From: Streptomyces caatingaensis
Lineage (GTDB): Bacteria > Actinomycetota > Actinomycetes > Streptomycetales > Streptomycetaceae
Assembly: GCF_001187435.1 (NCBI RefSeq)
Contig: NZ_LFXA01000004.1
Location: 439,001 to 503,000, forward strand
Length of the DNA stretch: 64,000 nucleotides
Direction: 5' to 3'
Position numbers and translations under genes: made by a program. Numbering within the stretch: the first letter of the stretch is position 1; each line of letters starts with the position of its first letter. Under the pieces are notes generated by a model, which was not told the DNA's origin, did not search any database, and saw only the letters and a list, made by a program, of their open reading frames with translations. Shown piece after piece: positions 1 to 9,437 of the stretch.

Positions 1-45
1 CCGCAACAAGACGTGACCCGCGACGCGGCCTGAGACGCCGGGCGT

Positions 46-3000
46 TCACACGAGGGCGACGGCCTCCCCCAGCGGGAGGCGGCCGCCCTCGGCGTAGGCC
101 CGCTCGTACCCCTCGTCGCCCAGCGCCGCCCGGAGGTTCGCCACCGTGCGCTCGCTGATGCCCTGCTCGACGGTGTTCGCGTACAGCCCCGGGGGCCGCA
201 GCGCGACGGCCGCGCCGTACAGCCGGGCCCCGGCCACGGCGTGCTCCTCGCCGGGCAGTTCGGAATGCGCGAGGGCGCCGTACATCAAATGGGCCACGGG
301 CAGGTGCGGGGCGACGAGCAGGCCGAACGGGTCGTCCTTCATGCGGAGCGCCCGGCGGACGAGGGGGAGCGCGGCGGCCGGCTCCCCCTCCAGGACGTGG
401 AGCCAGGCGGACATCCCGTCCATCAGGGACATGAAGAAGCTGATGGTACGGCTCCGGAACTCCTCGGTCAGCTGCTCGAAGAACTCGCGCGCCTCGGCGG
501 TCCGCCCGTGGTGGGCCAGCCGCACGCCGAGGGAGAGCCGGATGAAGAACGAGGCGTCCGGGCTCATGCCCTCGGCCTGCTCCAGCGCCTCGCGCAGCAT
601 CCGTTCCCCCGTCGCCCAGTCCACCCGGCCCGATTCGATGAGCACGTCGGCGAGCCGCGACCGCAGGACCGGGATCTGTGCGTTGGCGCCCAGCTCACGG
701 GCGTTGTCCATGGCCTCCCGGTAGTCGCGCTCGGCCTCGGCGAAGGCACCGTGCCGCTCGTGGCTCTCGGCCCGGCCGGTCAGGGCCTCCGCGACGCCCC
801 AGGCGTCCCCGAGGCGCCGGAAGATCTCCAGGGCCTCGTCCGCGTCCCGCAGCCCCTGGTTCTGGCCGGAGCGGTCCAGCCGGTCGTTCAGCAGCTTGGC
901 CCGCTGCTGGAGGTGGAAGGCCAGCTCCCATTCGAGGCCGGCCGCGCGGCAGCGGTCGATCAGCTCGTCCACGGACTCCCACACGCCGTCGAAGTCGGCG
1001 GTGAGCAGCCGGGCGTAGAACCACATGACCCCCGGGTAGCGGAGGTTCTGCGGGCGGCCCGGCCGGTAGGCGACGACGATGTTGCGCAGCCTCCGCTGCA
1101 TGTCCGGGGAGTTGATCAGGCGCATGTCGTGGTCGTGGTGCACCAGCCACACCAGGCGGGCCTGTCGCCGCGCCTCGGTCAGCAGCTCGGGGCGCATCGG
1201 CGGCGGCGCGTCGATGCACCGCTCGGTCAACGGCGGGGCGGGCTCGACGGGTTCGGCGAACGGGTCGGGGCCCATCGCGACGGCGGCCTCGGTCCAGGCG
1301 AGCGCGTCCGCCCGGTGGTCGCGCAGCTGCCAGAACCAGGAGAGGGAGAGCAGCAGGCACAGCGTCTCCTGCTCGTCCCGCGCGGCCACCGCCCGGCGCA
1401 GGGCCGTGCGCAGGTTGTCGTGCTCGCGCTCCAGGACGTCCAGCAGGGCCCGCTGGCGGGGGCCGCGCAGCAACGGCTCGCTGGTGCGGGCGAGTTCGCG
1501 GTAGTGGACGAGGTGCCGGCGCTCGACGGCGGCCCGCTCCCCCGCCTCGTCCAGCCGCTCCCCGGCGTACTCGCCGACGGTCTCCAGCAGCCGGTAGCGC
1601 ATCTCGCCGTCGTCCGCGGGGGCGGCGACGACCAGGGACTTGTCGACGAGCGAGCCGACGAGGACGGGCACGTCCGGCGGGGGCACCTCGTCGCCGTCGC
1701 CGCACACCGCCTCGGCGGCGGCGAGGTCGCAGCCGCCGGCGAAGGCGGACAGCCGCCGCAGGACGGCGCGTTCGGGCGCGTCGAGCAGGTCCCAGGACCA
1801 GTCCACGACCGCCCGCAGGGTCTGCTGGCGGGGCAGGACGGTGCGGCTGCCCGAGGTGAGCAGGCGGAAGCGGTCGTCGAGGCGGTCCGCGAGGCCGCGG
1901 GGGGTGAGCATCCGCAGCCGGGCGGCGGCGAGTTCGATCGCCAGCGGCAGGCCGTCGAGGCGGCGGCAGATCTCCTCGCAGGCGACCGGGTCGTCCTCGA
2001 TCCGGAAGCCGGGGCGGGCGGCCGCGCCGCGGTCGGCGAGCAGCCGCAGCGCGAACGGGGCCGGCAGCGGCTCCACGGGGCGGAGCGACTCGCCCGGCAC
2101 GGCGAGGGGTTCGCGGCTGGTGGCCAGCACCGTCACGCCCGGGCAGTGGGCGAGGAGCGTCTCCGCGACGCGGGCGGCGGCGTCCACGAGGTGCTCGCAG
2201 TTGTCGAGGACGAGCAGCATGCGGCGGGGGGCGCACAGCTCGGCGAGGCGGGCCAGGGGGTCGGCGGGCGTGCCCTCGGCGGCGGCCCGCAGGCCCTCTG
2301 CGGCGGTGCTGCCGCGGACGACGGTCTCACGGCCGAGGGCGGTGAGGACGGCCTCCGCGACGGTGGCGGGGTCGTCGCCGTCCTCGACGGGGGCGAGCTC
2401 GGCGAGCCACACGCCGTCCGGCCAGCCGCCCTCCCGGGCGGCGGCCTCGGCGGCCTCCTGCGACAGCCGCGTCTTCCCGGCGCCGCCGGGGCCGAGGAGC
2501 GTCACGAGCCGGTGCCGGGCCAAGTCGTCCGCGATCAGCCGCAGATCGTCGTCGCGGCCGACGAAGGAGGTGGCACGGGCACGGAGGTTGCCTCGGGGGC
2601 GGGTGGGGGTGCGGGTGTGGGTGCGGGGGAGGGGTGGGGTGGCTGGGGGGATCTGGCCGCCCGGGGTGGGCTGGCCGTCGGGGACGGCCCGACCGTCGTG
2701 GGCGGCCTGGGCCGGCGGGCCGGCTCCCAGGCCGTGGGGGGCGGCTTCGCCGCGGGGTGCGGGCTCGCCGCCGGGCGCGGGCTCGCTGCCGGGCGCGGGC
2801 TCGCTGCCGGGCGCGGCTGGGCCGCCGCTCTGGGGGTGCGGCGGGGTGGGGGTGGGGGTGGGGCCGGGGGTGGAGGTGCCCCAGTCCCGCCCTTTCACCG
2901 TTTCCTCCGGGGCAAGCCCCGGACCCCGACCGCCCTCCGGGCGGTGGGCGGGGGCTCCGCCCCCCGCGCCCCGGCCGGGGCTCCGCCCCTGGACCCCGGG

Positions 3001-3966
3001 GCCGTGGGGGGTTTCGGCGCCGGGGTAGGCCGCCGGACCGCCGGAGCGCGAGGCTCCGCCCCCGGGCCGCGGGCCCCCGCCCCCGGCCGGGCCGGCCGCC
3101 GGACCCCCGCCGGATCCCGTCCCGGCGGGCACCGTCCCGGCGGGCACCGTCCCCGCGGGCACCGTCCCCGCGGGCCCCGTCCCCGCGGGCACCGTCCCCG
3201 CGGGCCCCGTCCCCGCGGGCCCCGTCCCCGCGGGCGCCGTCCCGGCGGGCGCCGTGAGGAGTTCGGCGTGGAGGGCCCGCAGGGCGGGGCCGGGGTCGGT
3301 GCCGAGGCGGGTGGCGAGGTCGCGGCGGATCTCCTCGTAGGCGGCGAGGGCCTCGGCCGGGCGGCCGGTGGCGCTCAGGGCGCGCAGGCGCAGGGCCTGG
3401 AGGGGTTCGTCGAGGGGGTGCTCGGCGCAGAGCTGGGCGAGTTCGGGGAGGGCGGCCGCGGCCTCGCCGAGGGCGACCGACGCGGCGAGGCGGGCGCGGC
3501 GGGCCGCGAGCCGGCGGGCGGCGAGGCGGGCCGCGTACGTCCCGTGGCCGGGGAGGTCGGCGAGGGCCGGGCCGCGCCAGAGGGCGAGGGCGTCGTCGAG
3601 GAGGGCCGCCGCCTTCGCGGGGTCGCCGTCGGCGAGCGCCCGCTCGCCCTCGTCGGCGAGCCGGTCGAAGCGGTGCAGGTCGACGTCGTCCGGCTCGGCG
3701 CACAGCCGGTAGCCGCCGGGCACGGACGCCACCGCCCCGGCGCCGACCGCCCGCCGGAGCCGGCCGACGAGCGCCTGGAGGGCGCCCGTGGCGTCGGCGG
3801 GCGGCTCGCCGTCCCAGACGGCGTCGATCAGCGCCCCCGCCGTGTGCCCGCGCCCGGGGCTCAGGGCGAGCGCCGCCAGCAGGGCGCGCAGTCGCGCGCC
3901 GCCGAGGGCGACGGGGGCGCCGTCGTCGGAGTGGGCCTGGGTGGTGCCGAGGATGCCGTAACGCAC
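46..3966 (-). CDS. AfsR/SARP-type BTAD regulator with NB-ARC ATPase domain
   Basis: Predicted transcriptional regulator of 1306 aa with a GTG start. Residues 1-90 resemble the OmpR/SARP winged-helix DNA-binding domain and about 95-235 the bacterial transcriptional activation domain (BTAD). Residues 240-470 are a Pro/Gly/Ala-rich linker containing nine PAGT-type pentapeptide repeats. An NB-ARC/STAND ATPase follows, with Walker A GPGGAGKT, Walker B-like LLVLDN and a GLPLAIELA motif. The C-terminal third is helical and TPR-like, ending in EAVALV. Family members integrate signals to activate secondary metabolism or development; the target here is unknown and no biosynthetic cluster adjoins it. 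The unusually long low-complexity linker is the odd feature. Domain assignment is strong; role is inferred. Confidence 0.9.
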   Translation of the reverse strand: MRYGILGTTQAHSDDGAPVALGGARLRALLAALALSPGRGHTAGALIDAVWDGEPPADATGALQALVGRLRRAVGAGAVASVPGGYRLCAEPDDVDLHRFDRLADEGERALADGDPAKAAALLDDALALWRGPALADLPGHGTYAARLAARRLAARRARLAASVALGEAAAALPELAQLCAEHPLDEPLQALRLRALSATGRPAEALAAYEEIRRDLATRLGTDPGPALRALHAELLTAPAGTAPAGTGPAGTGPAGTVPAGTGPAGTVPAGTVPAGTVPAGTGSGGGPAAGPAGGGGPRPGGGASRSGGPAAYPGAETPHGPGVQGRSPGRGAGGGAPAHRPEGGRGPGLAPEETVKGRDWGTSTPGPTPTPTPPHPQSGGPAAPGSEPAPGSEPAPGGEPAPRGEAAPHGLGAGPPAQAAHDGRAVPDGQPTPGGQIPPATPPLPRTHTRTPTRPRGNLRARATSFVGRDDDLRLIADDLARHRLVTLLGPGGAGKTRLSQEAAEAAAREGGWPDGVWLAELAPVEDGDDPATVAEAVLTALGRETVVRGSTAAEGLRAAAEGTPADPLARLAELCAPRRMLLVLDNCEHLVDAAARVAETLLAHCPGVTVLATSREPLAVPGESLRPVEPLPAPFALRLLADRGAAARPGFRIEDDPVACEEICRRLDGLPLAIELAAARLRMLTPRGLADRLDDRFRLLTSGSRTVLPRQQTLRAVVDWSWDLLDAPERAVLRRLSAFAGGCDLAAAEAVCGDGDEVPPPDVPVLVGSLVDKSLVVAAPADDGEMRYRLLETVGEYAGERLDEAGERAAVERRHLVHYRELARTSEPLLRGPRQRALLDVLEREHDNLRTALRRAVAARDEQETLCLLLSLSWFWQLRDHRADALAWTEAAVAMGPDPFAEPVEPAPPLTERCIDAPPPMRPELLTEARRQARLVWLVHHDHDMRLINSPDMQRRLRNIVVAYRPGRPQNLRYPGVMWFYARLLTADFDGVWESVDELIDRCRAAGLEWELAFHLQQRAKLLNDRLDRSGQNQGLRDADEALEIFRRLGDAWGVAEALTGRAESHERHGAFAEAERDYREAMDNARELGANAQIPVLRSRLADVLIESGRVDWATGERMLREALEQAEGMSPDASFFIRLSLGVRLAHHGRTAEAREFFEQLTEEFRSRTISFFMSLMDGMSAWLHVLEGEPAAALPLVRRALRMKDDPFGLLVAPHLPVAHLMYGALAHSELPGEEHAVAGARLYGAAVALRPPGLYANTVEQGISERTVANLRAALGDEGYERAYAEGGRLPLGEAVALV
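3115..3249 (-). repeat. 15-bp coding minisatellite (nine PAGTx units)
   Basis: Nine in-frame 15-bp units encode PAGT followed by A, G or V, at residues 240-284 of the BTAD regulator. They sit at the junction between BTAD and the long disordered linker. Unit-to-unit differences are mostly a single codon, so recent slippage expansion is likely. Confidence 0.85.
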
Positions 3967-4083
3967 CGGGTCATTGTCCCCGCTCGTCCTCCGAACGCGT
4001 TACGACTTTCCGACCGCGACGAAGTACCGTCGCCCGGTACGACACCGACGCACACCCACCGACCGACACGGGAGACCACTGCC

Positions 4084-4905
4084 ATGACATCCGGCGCGAC
4101 TCACGCCGAACGCCGCGTGAGCCCCGTCTTCCTCGCCCTGGTCGCCGTCATGGCGGTCTCGCTGTGGGCGGTGTGGACGGACTACGCGGCGAGCCCCGGC
4201 TTCGCCGTGTTCCTGTTCGTCGTCTCGGGCTGGGTCGTCTCGCTCTGCCTCCACGAGTACGCGCACGCGCGCACCGCGCTGCACGGCGGGGACATCACGG
4301 TCGGGGCGAAGGGCTACCTCACGCTCAACCCGCTGAAGTACACGCACGCGGTGCTGAGCGTCGTCCTCCCCGTGATCTTCGTGATCATGGGCGGGATCGG
4401 CCTGCCGGGCGGCGCGGTCTTCATCGAGCGGCACCGCGTCCGGGGGCGCTGGAAGCACAGCCTGATCTCGGCCGCGGGCCCGCTGGCGAACGTCGTGTTC
4501 GCAGTGGTGTGCACCGCGCCGTTCTGGCTGGACGCCCTCGACGGCGTGCCGGACAACTTCCGTTACGCGCTGGCCTTCCTGGCCCTGCTCCAGGTGTCGG
4601 CGGCGATCCTCAACCTGCTGCCGGTGCCCGGCATGGACGGCTACGGGATCGTCGAGCCGTGGCTGTCGCACGGGGTGCGGCGCCAGGTGGAGCCGTTCGC
4701 CCCGTTCGGTCTGCTGGCGGTCTTCGGGTTCCTGTGGATCCCGGGGGTCAACCACGCCTTCTTCGACCTGGTCTACGGGGTGCTGGACGCGCTGGGCGTC
4801 AAGGACTGGGACGCCTACTGGGGCCGCGAGCTGTTCCGCTTCTGGGACGCGCCCGAACGCGTCCCCTCGCCGGACGAGATGACGCAGTGGACCCTCGTCC
4901 GCTGA
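4084..4905 (+). CDS. Site-2 protease family (M50) membrane metalloprotease
   Basis: 273-aa polytopic membrane protein. The zinc motif HEYAH lies at residues 57-61 inside a hydrophobic helix, and a second M50 signature, NLLPVPGMDG, supplies the distal aspartate ligand about 125 residues later. There are five to six hydrophobic segments. No PDZ domain is present, so it resembles the compact M50B/rhomboid-like branch. The ATG at 4084 was chosen because it begins the conserved region; the same frame stays open far upstream only because it is antisense to the BTAD gene. It diverges from that regulator across 117 bp. The substrate is unknown. Confidence 0.85.
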   Translation: MTSGATHAERRVSPVFLALVAVMAVSLWAVWTDYAASPGFAVFLFVVSGWVVSLCLHEYAHARTALHGGDITVGAKGYLTLNPLKYTHAVLSVVLPVIFVIMGGIGLPGGAVFIERHRVRGRWKHSLISAAGPLANVVFAVVCTAPFWLDALDGVPDNFRYALAFLALLQVSAAILNLLPVPGMDGYGIVEPWLSHGVRRQVEPFAPFGLLAVFGFLWIPGVNHAFFDLVYGVLDALGVKDWDAYWGRELFRFWDAPERVPSPDEMTQWTLVR

Positions 4906-4911
4906 CGGCGG

Positions 4912-5097
4912 TCAGTCGCTGACGCCCGCCGCGCGGTCGTTCTTCTGCTTGCGGATGTAGTACCAGGCCATGTTGGAGGCCACGCCCATCAGCAGCAGCC
5001 ACACGACGCCGAGCCAGCTGCCGTGCACGAAGGACACCGCGGCGGCCGCGGCGGCGAGGACGCAGACGGCGATGGCGTAGAGGGCGAGGCGGGGCAT
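4912..5097 (-). CDS. Small two-helix membrane protein
   Basis: 61-aa protein (MPRLALYAI...) with two hydrophobic segments and a basic C-terminus (YYIRKQKND). The frame is open to 5166, but the ATG at 5097 gives a sensible N-terminal helix directly after the start. It is convergent with the M50 protease (6 bp apart) and downstream of npdG on the same strand. No family recognised. Confidence 0.6.
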   Translation of the reverse strand: MPRLALYAIAVCVLAAAAAAVSFVHGSWLGVVWLLLMGVASNMAWYYIRKQKNDRAAGVSD

Positions 5098-5178
5098 GGG
5101 GTCGGCTCCTGTCCGGACGGCGGGAAGCGGGGACGCGTACGCACGGTCCCCGCCATTGTCCCCCATGGCCTCCGGCGC

Positions 5179-5904
5179 TCAGACGTCGGTGACGCGCAGC
5201 CCGGCGTGCGCCTTGTAACGCCGGTTGGTGGAGATCAGGTTGGCGACCAGCGACTCGACCTGGTGCGCGTTGCGCAGCCGGCCCGCGAAGACGCCGCGCA
5301 TCCCGGGGATGCGGGCGGCCAGCGCCTGGACGACGTCGGTGTCGGCCCGCTTCTCGCCGAGCACCATCACGTCGGTGTCGATCTCCTCGATCGCGGGGTC
5401 GGAGAGCAGCACGGCGGACAGGTGGTGGAAGGCGGCCGTCACCCGGGACTCCGGCAGCAGCGCGGCGGCCTGCTGGGCGGCGCTCCCCTCCTCCGGCTTG
5501 AGCGCGTAGGCGCCCTGCTTGTCGAAGCCGAGCGGGTTGACGCAGTCGACGACGATCTTCCCGGCGAGCTCCGCGCGCAGCGCCTCCAGCGTCGCGGCGT
5601 GCCCCTCCCACGGCACGGCGACGATGACGACGTCGCTGCGCCGCGCGCACTCGGCGTTGTCGGCGCCCTCGACGCCGAGGCCGAGTTCGGCGGCGGCGGT
5701 CCGGGCGCGCTCGGCCGCCCGCGAGCCGATGATCACCTTCTGGCCGGCCCTGGCCAGCCGGTAGGCGAGGCCGCGGCCCTGGTCGCCGGTGCCGCCGAGC
5801 ACCCCGACCACGAGGCCGGAAACGTCGGGAAGGTCCCAAGGGTCCTTCGCGGGGGCCTTGGTTGGGGGCTGCGTCGTACCGGGGGAATCCGTGGGAGCTG
5901 TCAT
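5179..5904 (-). CDS. npdG: NADPH-dependent F420 reductase
   Basis: 241-aa Rossmann protein transferring hydride between NADPH and coenzyme F420. The dinucleotide-binding segment GVLGGTGDQGRGLAYRLA is followed by the NADP-specifying IIGSR turn. Later conserved blocks include DVVIVAVPWEGH and VVDCVNPLGFD. The actinobacterial sequence starts with a short disordered tail; ATG 5904 is preferred over the 18-residue-longer frame start. F420H2 from this enzyme feeds F420-dependent reductases, for example in tailoring and redox metabolism. Tandem 21-bp repeats sit just upstream. Confidence 0.9.
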   Translation of the reverse strand: MTAPTDSPGTTQPPTKAPAKDPWDLPDVSGLVVGVLGGTGDQGRGLAYRLARAGQKVIIGSRAAERARTAAAELGLGVEGADNAECARRSDVVIVAVPWEGHAATLEALRAELAGKIVVDCVNPLGFDKQGAYALKPEEGSAAQQAAALLPESRVTAAFHHLSAVLLSDPAIEEIDTDVMVLGEKRADTDVVQALAARIPGMRGVFAGRLRNAHQVESLVANLISTNRRYKAHAGLRVTDV

Positions 5905-5949
5905 GACAGCGATACTGTCACGCGCCCCCGCGGCACCGGCCACGCCCCC

Positions 5950-5991
5950 GCGCGACACCTGTCACACCCCGCGCGACACCCGCCACACCCC
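5950..5991. repeat. Two tandem 21-bp repeats upstream of npdG
   Basis: Copies at 5950-5970 and 5971-5991 differ at two positions; both contain GCGCGACACC followed by CACACCCC. They lie 45-90 bp upstream of the npdG start and 95 bp before the divergent gene at 6087. Direct tandem arrays of this spacing can be operator sites; function not shown. Confidence 0.6.
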
Positions 5992-6086
5992 GCACGCCGG
6001 TCGCGCTTCCGCAACCCCCGTCACGAACGGGTGAGACCGCGCCCGGACGGTCGAGGGAGCCCCGCCCGGCGCGGCAGGATCCGGCC

Positions 6087-6692
6087 ATGGACGCTGTGGG
6101 TGTCGCGCTGCTGCGCGAAGTCCTCGCCGGGACCGGGTGGTTGAGGGAGGCGCGCCGCTTCGCCGGGGCGCTGCGCGGCTCGGCCGTCGCGCGCGGCGGC
6201 GGCCTGCTGCTCGTGGGGACGCCCGGGTACGAGCCGTGGCACCTGGCCGCGCACCTGGACGAGGAGGCCGCCCGCCACGGACTGCCGGAGCTGCGCCCGA
6301 CCCTCGTCCGGCACGCCGTGCCGCCCGGCGCCCCGGCCCACCTGTCCGCCGGTCTGGACCGGCGGCCGGCGGCCGGGACGCTGCTGGTGGTGACGCCGGG
6401 GACGGAAGCGCCCGGGGACGGCCTGCTGGAGCGGGTGGACGACGTCCGCCGCGGCGGGGCGACGGTGCTGGCGCTGGAGGGCGGGGCGGGCGACCCCCGG
6501 CTGGGCTCGCTCGCACACGAGGTGCTCCGCGTGCCGGACGGGGCGGGGGACGGCGTGGCACCGGACCTGGACGCCGTCCAGCACCTGGTCAGCGCCGCCG
6601 CCGGGGAGGAGACCCCGCGCGGGCGCCGCTTCCTCGACCGGCTCTCGCGCCTCGCGGACCAGCTCGCGGCGCCTCCTCCGCACCGCTGGTGA
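6087..6692 (+). CDS. Hypothetical protein next to npdG
   Basis: 201-aa soluble protein, Ala/Arg-rich, with no recognised domain. ATG 6087 is preceded by GCAGGATC, a weak Shine-Dalgarno. It contains alternating hydrophobic strands (GGLLLVGTPG, AGTLLVVTPG, GATVLALEGG) separated by helices, as in an alpha/beta fold of the NAD(P)- or sugar-isomerase (SIS) kind, but no diagnostic motif is visible. Antisense open frames are composition artefacts. Codon use matches its neighbours. Confidence 0.65.
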   Translation: MDAVGVALLREVLAGTGWLREARRFAGALRGSAVARGGGLLLVGTPGYEPWHLAAHLDEEAARHGLPELRPTLVRHAVPPGAPAHLSAGLDRRPAAGTLLVVTPGTEAPGDGLLERVDDVRRGGATVLALEGGAGDPRLGSLAHEVLRVPDGAGDGVAPDLDAVQHLVSAAAGEETPRGRRFLDRLSRLADQLAAPPPHRW

Positions 6693-6750
6693 CGCCTCCG
6701 CACGGAAATCGGTTTGCTCTCGATCACATCGATACGGACCATGGTCCCCC

Positions 6751-8082
6751 GTGACCGAGCACGACCATCCCCCTTCGCCCTCTTCCTCCCCTTCCGCCCC
6801 CTCCTCGCGCCTGCGCGCCCTCCTCCCCGACCTGACACCCTGGCGCTCCTCCGCCGACTTCCGCCGCATGTGGCTGGCGGGCCTCGTCACGGTCTTCGGC
6901 AGCTTCCTGACCCTCGTCGCCCTGCCCGTCCAGCTCAAGGAGCTGACCGGCTCGGCCCTGGCCGTGGGCGCGATCGGCGCGGTCGAACTCGTCCCGCTGA
7001 TCGTCTTCGGTCTGTACGGCGGCGCCCTCGCCGACGCGCTCGACCGCCGCAAGCTGATCCTGTGGACGGAGGCCGGCCTCGGCGTCCTCAGCTGTCTGCT
7101 GCTGCTCAACACGGTGCTGCCGCACCCGATGGTCTGGCCGCTGTACGTCGTCGCCGCCCTCGTCAGCGCGCTCACCGGCCTCCAGCGCCCGGCGCTCCAG
7201 GCGATCCTGCCGCGCGTCGTGGCCCACGACCAGCTGCCCGCCGCCACGGCGCTCAACAGCATGCGCTGGCAGGTCGGCGCCATCGCGGGCCCGTCCGTGG
7301 CCGGCATGGTCATCGCTTTCGGCGGCCTGACCTGGGCCTACGCCCTGGACGTCGGCTCGTACGCGATCTCCGTGCTGCTCACCCTGGGCCTCGCCGCCTC
7401 CCCGCCCTCGCACGACGCCGAGAAGCCGTCGCTGCGCGGCATCCTGGAGGGCGCCCGCTACGCCTGGGGCCGCAAGGAACTGCTCGGCACGTACGCGGTG
7501 GACCTCGCGGCGATGTTCTTCGCCTTCCCCAACGCGATCTTCCCGTTCCTCGCCGACGACCTCGGCGCGCCCTGGGCGCTGGGGCTCATGTACTCGGCCG
7601 CCGCGGTCGGTTCGCTCCTGGTGAGCCTGACCAGCGGCTGGGTCTCCCGCGTCCACCGGCACGGCCGGATGGTCGTCGGCGCGGCGCTCGGCTGGGGTGC
7701 GGCGATGGCGCTGGCGGGCTGGATGGGCAACGTGTGGCTGGTGCTGCTGATGCTGGCGGTGGCGGGCGCGTGCGACACCGTGAGCGGTCTCTTCCGCTCC
7801 GCGATGTGGGACCAGACGATCCCCGACGGCCTGCGCGGCCGCCTCGCCGGCATCGAGGTGCTGTCGTACTCGGTCGGCCCCCAGCTCGGCCAGGTCCGCT
7901 CGGGCGGCATGGCCTCGCTGACGGGCGCCCGCGCCTCCGTCTGGGCGGGCGGCCTGGCCTGCGTGGCCTCGGTCGGCCTCCTCGCCCTGGCCCTGCCCAG
8001 GCTCCTGTCCTACGACCAGCGGACGGACGAGCACGCCGTGCGCATGCGCAGGCAGCGCACGGGCGTGGCGGAGGCCGCGTAG
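6751..8082 (+). CDS. MFS transporter (EntS/enterobactin exporter-like)
   Basis: 443 aa, GTG start, about 12 membrane helices. The MFS motif A region reads GALADALDRRKLI between helices 2 and 3. Overall layout (WRSSADFRRMWLAG at the N-terminus, SLRGILEGARYAWGR in the central loop) matches the MFS_3/EntS branch of proton-driven exporters. EntS exports siderophores in enterobacteria; streptomycete relatives cover diverse substrates, so substrate is not assigned. It could be linked to the nearby iron genes, but no iron box was seen upstream. Confidence 0.85.
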   Translation: MTEHDHPPSPSSSPSAPSSRLRALLPDLTPWRSSADFRRMWLAGLVTVFGSFLTLVALPVQLKELTGSALAVGAIGAVELVPLIVFGLYGGALADALDRRKLILWTEAGLGVLSCLLLLNTVLPHPMVWPLYVVAALVSALTGLQRPALQAILPRVVAHDQLPAATALNSMRWQVGAIAGPSVAGMVIAFGGLTWAYALDVGSYAISVLLTLGLAASPPSHDAEKPSLRGILEGARYAWGRKELLGTYAVDLAAMFFAFPNAIFPFLADDLGAPWALGLMYSAAAVGSLLVSLTSGWVSRVHRHGRMVVGAALGWGAAMALAGWMGNVWLVLLMLAVAGACDTVSGLFRSAMWDQTIPDGLRGRLAGIEVLSYSVGPQLGQVRSGGMASLTGARASVWAGGLACVASVGLLALALPRLLSYDQRTDEHAVRMRRQRTGVAEAA

Positions 8083-8128
8083 GAGGCGGCCCCGCTCCTC
8101 CGGCGGGACGGGGGACGACCGCGCGCGG

Positions 8129-8338
8129 TCAGTCCTCGTCCCGCCAGCGCGGGTCCTCGCGCCAGGCCTCGTCCCGCTCCCGCGCGGTGTCCATCGCGTG
8201 CGACGCCTCCTCCGGCGTCGCGTACGGGCCCATCCGGTCGGCCGCCCGGCACTGCGGCCCCTCCTCCACGGTGCGGTGCTCCAGGCAGTAGTACCACTCG
8301 CCCGGTTTGCCCGCCGTACGCCTCTTGAACAGTGCCAT
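8129..8338 (-). CDS. Small conserved hypothetical protein
   Basis: 69-aa hydrophilic protein beginning [18 protein letters not shown]. It has two cysteines ([16 protein letters not shown] spacing), an acidic tail and a segment ([19 protein letters not shown]) typical of small actinobacterial proteins. ATG 8338 was chosen; the longer frame upstream runs antisense into map. Divergent from map. No function assigned. Confidence 0.7.
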   Translation of the reverse strand: MALFKRRTAGKPGEWYYCLEHRTVEEGPQCRAADRMGPYATPEEASHAMDTARERDEAWREDPRWRDED

Positions 8339-8405
8339 CCGGCCTCCCTGCGTCCACGTCTCTCGCCCCATGGTCCCCCGGGAGGCCGTGACTACACTCG
8401 CAGGC

Positions 8406-9263
8406 ATGTCTGGCCAGTCACTTCTCGTCCCGGGGAAGCTCTCCCCCACCCGCCCCGTCCCCGCCTCCATCCCGCGGCCCGAGTACGTGGGGAAGGACGC
8501 CCCCACCCCGTACACCGGCCCCGAGGTCCAGGACGCCGAGACGATCGAGCGCATGCGGATCGCGGGCCGCATCGCCGCGCAGGCGATGGAGGAGGCGGCC
8601 AAGCACATCGCCCCCGGCGTGACGACGGACGAACTCGACCGGGTCGCGCACGAGTACATGTGCGACCACGGGGCCTACCCCTCGACGCTCGGCTACCGCG
8701 GCTTCCCCAAGTCCCTGTGCGCCTCGGTCAACGAGGTCATCTGCCACGGCATCCCCGACTCGACCGTCCTGCGCGACGGCGACATCGTCAACCTCGACGT
8801 GACCGCCTACATCGGCGGTGTGCACGGCGACAACAACGCCACCTACCTGTGCGGCGAGGTGGACGAGGAGTCGCGCCTCCTCGTGGAGCGCACCCGCGAG
8901 GCCCTCGCCCGCGCGATCAAGGCGGTCAAGCCGGGCCGCCGGATCAACATCATCGGCCGCGTCATCGAGTCGTACGCGAAGCGCTTCGGCTACGGCGTGG
9001 TCCGGGACTTCACCGGCCACGGCATCAACTCGTCCTTCCACTCGGGCCTGATCGTCCCGCACTACGACAGCCCCCACCACGACACCCTCATCCAGCCCGG
9101 CATGACCTTCACGATCGAGCCGATGCTGACGCTGGGGACGTACGAGTACGACATGTGGGAGGACGGCTGGACGGTCGTCACCAAGGACAGGAAGCGGACG
9201 GCGCAGTTCGAGCACACACTGGTGGTGACGGACACGGGGGCGGAGATCCTGACCCTGCCGTAA
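8406..9263 (+). CDS. map: Methionine aminopeptidase, type I
   Basis: 285 aa. Removes the initiator methionine from new proteins in the cytosol using a dinuclear metal site. Visible ligands and signature blocks: the aspartates of [15 protein letters not shown], the histidine of FTGHGI, and the glutamates of FTIEPML and QFEHT. The N-terminal extension ([14 protein letters not shown]...) is typical of the longer actinobacterial MetAP1. ATG 8406 chosen over an upstream in-frame ATG that lies in the promoter of the divergent small gene. Confidence 0.95.
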   Translation: MSGQSLLVPGKLSPTRPVPASIPRPEYVGKDAPTPYTGPEVQDAETIERMRIAGRIAAQAMEEAAKHIAPGVTTDELDRVAHEYMCDHGAYPSTLGYRGFPKSLCASVNEVICHGIPDSTVLRDGDIVNLDVTAYIGGVHGDNNATYLCGEVDEESRLLVERTREALARAIKAVKPGRRINIIGRVIESYAKRFGYGVVRDFTGHGINSSFHSGLIVPHYDSPHHDTLIQPGMTFTIEPMLTLGTYEYDMWEDGWTVVTKDRKRTAQFEHTLVVTDTGAEILTLP

Positions 9264-9341
9264 GGGGCCTGCCGTAAGGGGGGACGCCGGGAGGGCCCGG
9301 GCGGTAGGGTTTTGCCGACAAGCCGTCGGGAACAAGTTGAC

Positions 9342-9374
9342 TTAGGTAAGCCTAAGTAGTTAGGTGAGCCTCAC
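9342..9374 (+). promoter_or_regulatory. Iron boxes (DmdR/IdeR-type) upstream of heme oxygenase
   Basis: Two TTAGG-containing half-palindromes, 9342-9356 (TTAGGTAAGCCTAAG) and 9360-9374 (TTAGGTGAGCCTCAC), resemble the DtxR-family consensus TTAGGTTAGGCTAACCTAA. They lie 64-96 bp before the hemO start and after map. Expected effect: Fe(II)-dependent repression. Confidence 0.8.
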
Positions 9375-9437
9375 CCATCGAGCATCGGTGTACCCACCGT
9401 CCGCGCACCCCCCTCCCCTCGTCACCGGAGGTCCGCC

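Noticed and set aside
1..33. C-terminal end of a + strand gene (…DVTRDAA stop)
   Set aside because: Only ten codons visible; cannot be supported.
3115..3249. Regular 15-bp repeats as a CRISPR array
   Set aside because: No spacers; units are contiguous and in frame within a protein.
241..4905. 1554-codon open frame on the + strand
   Set aside because: Antisense to the BTAD regulator; composition is Gly/Gln/Arg shadow. Only the last 273 codons (M50 protease) are real.
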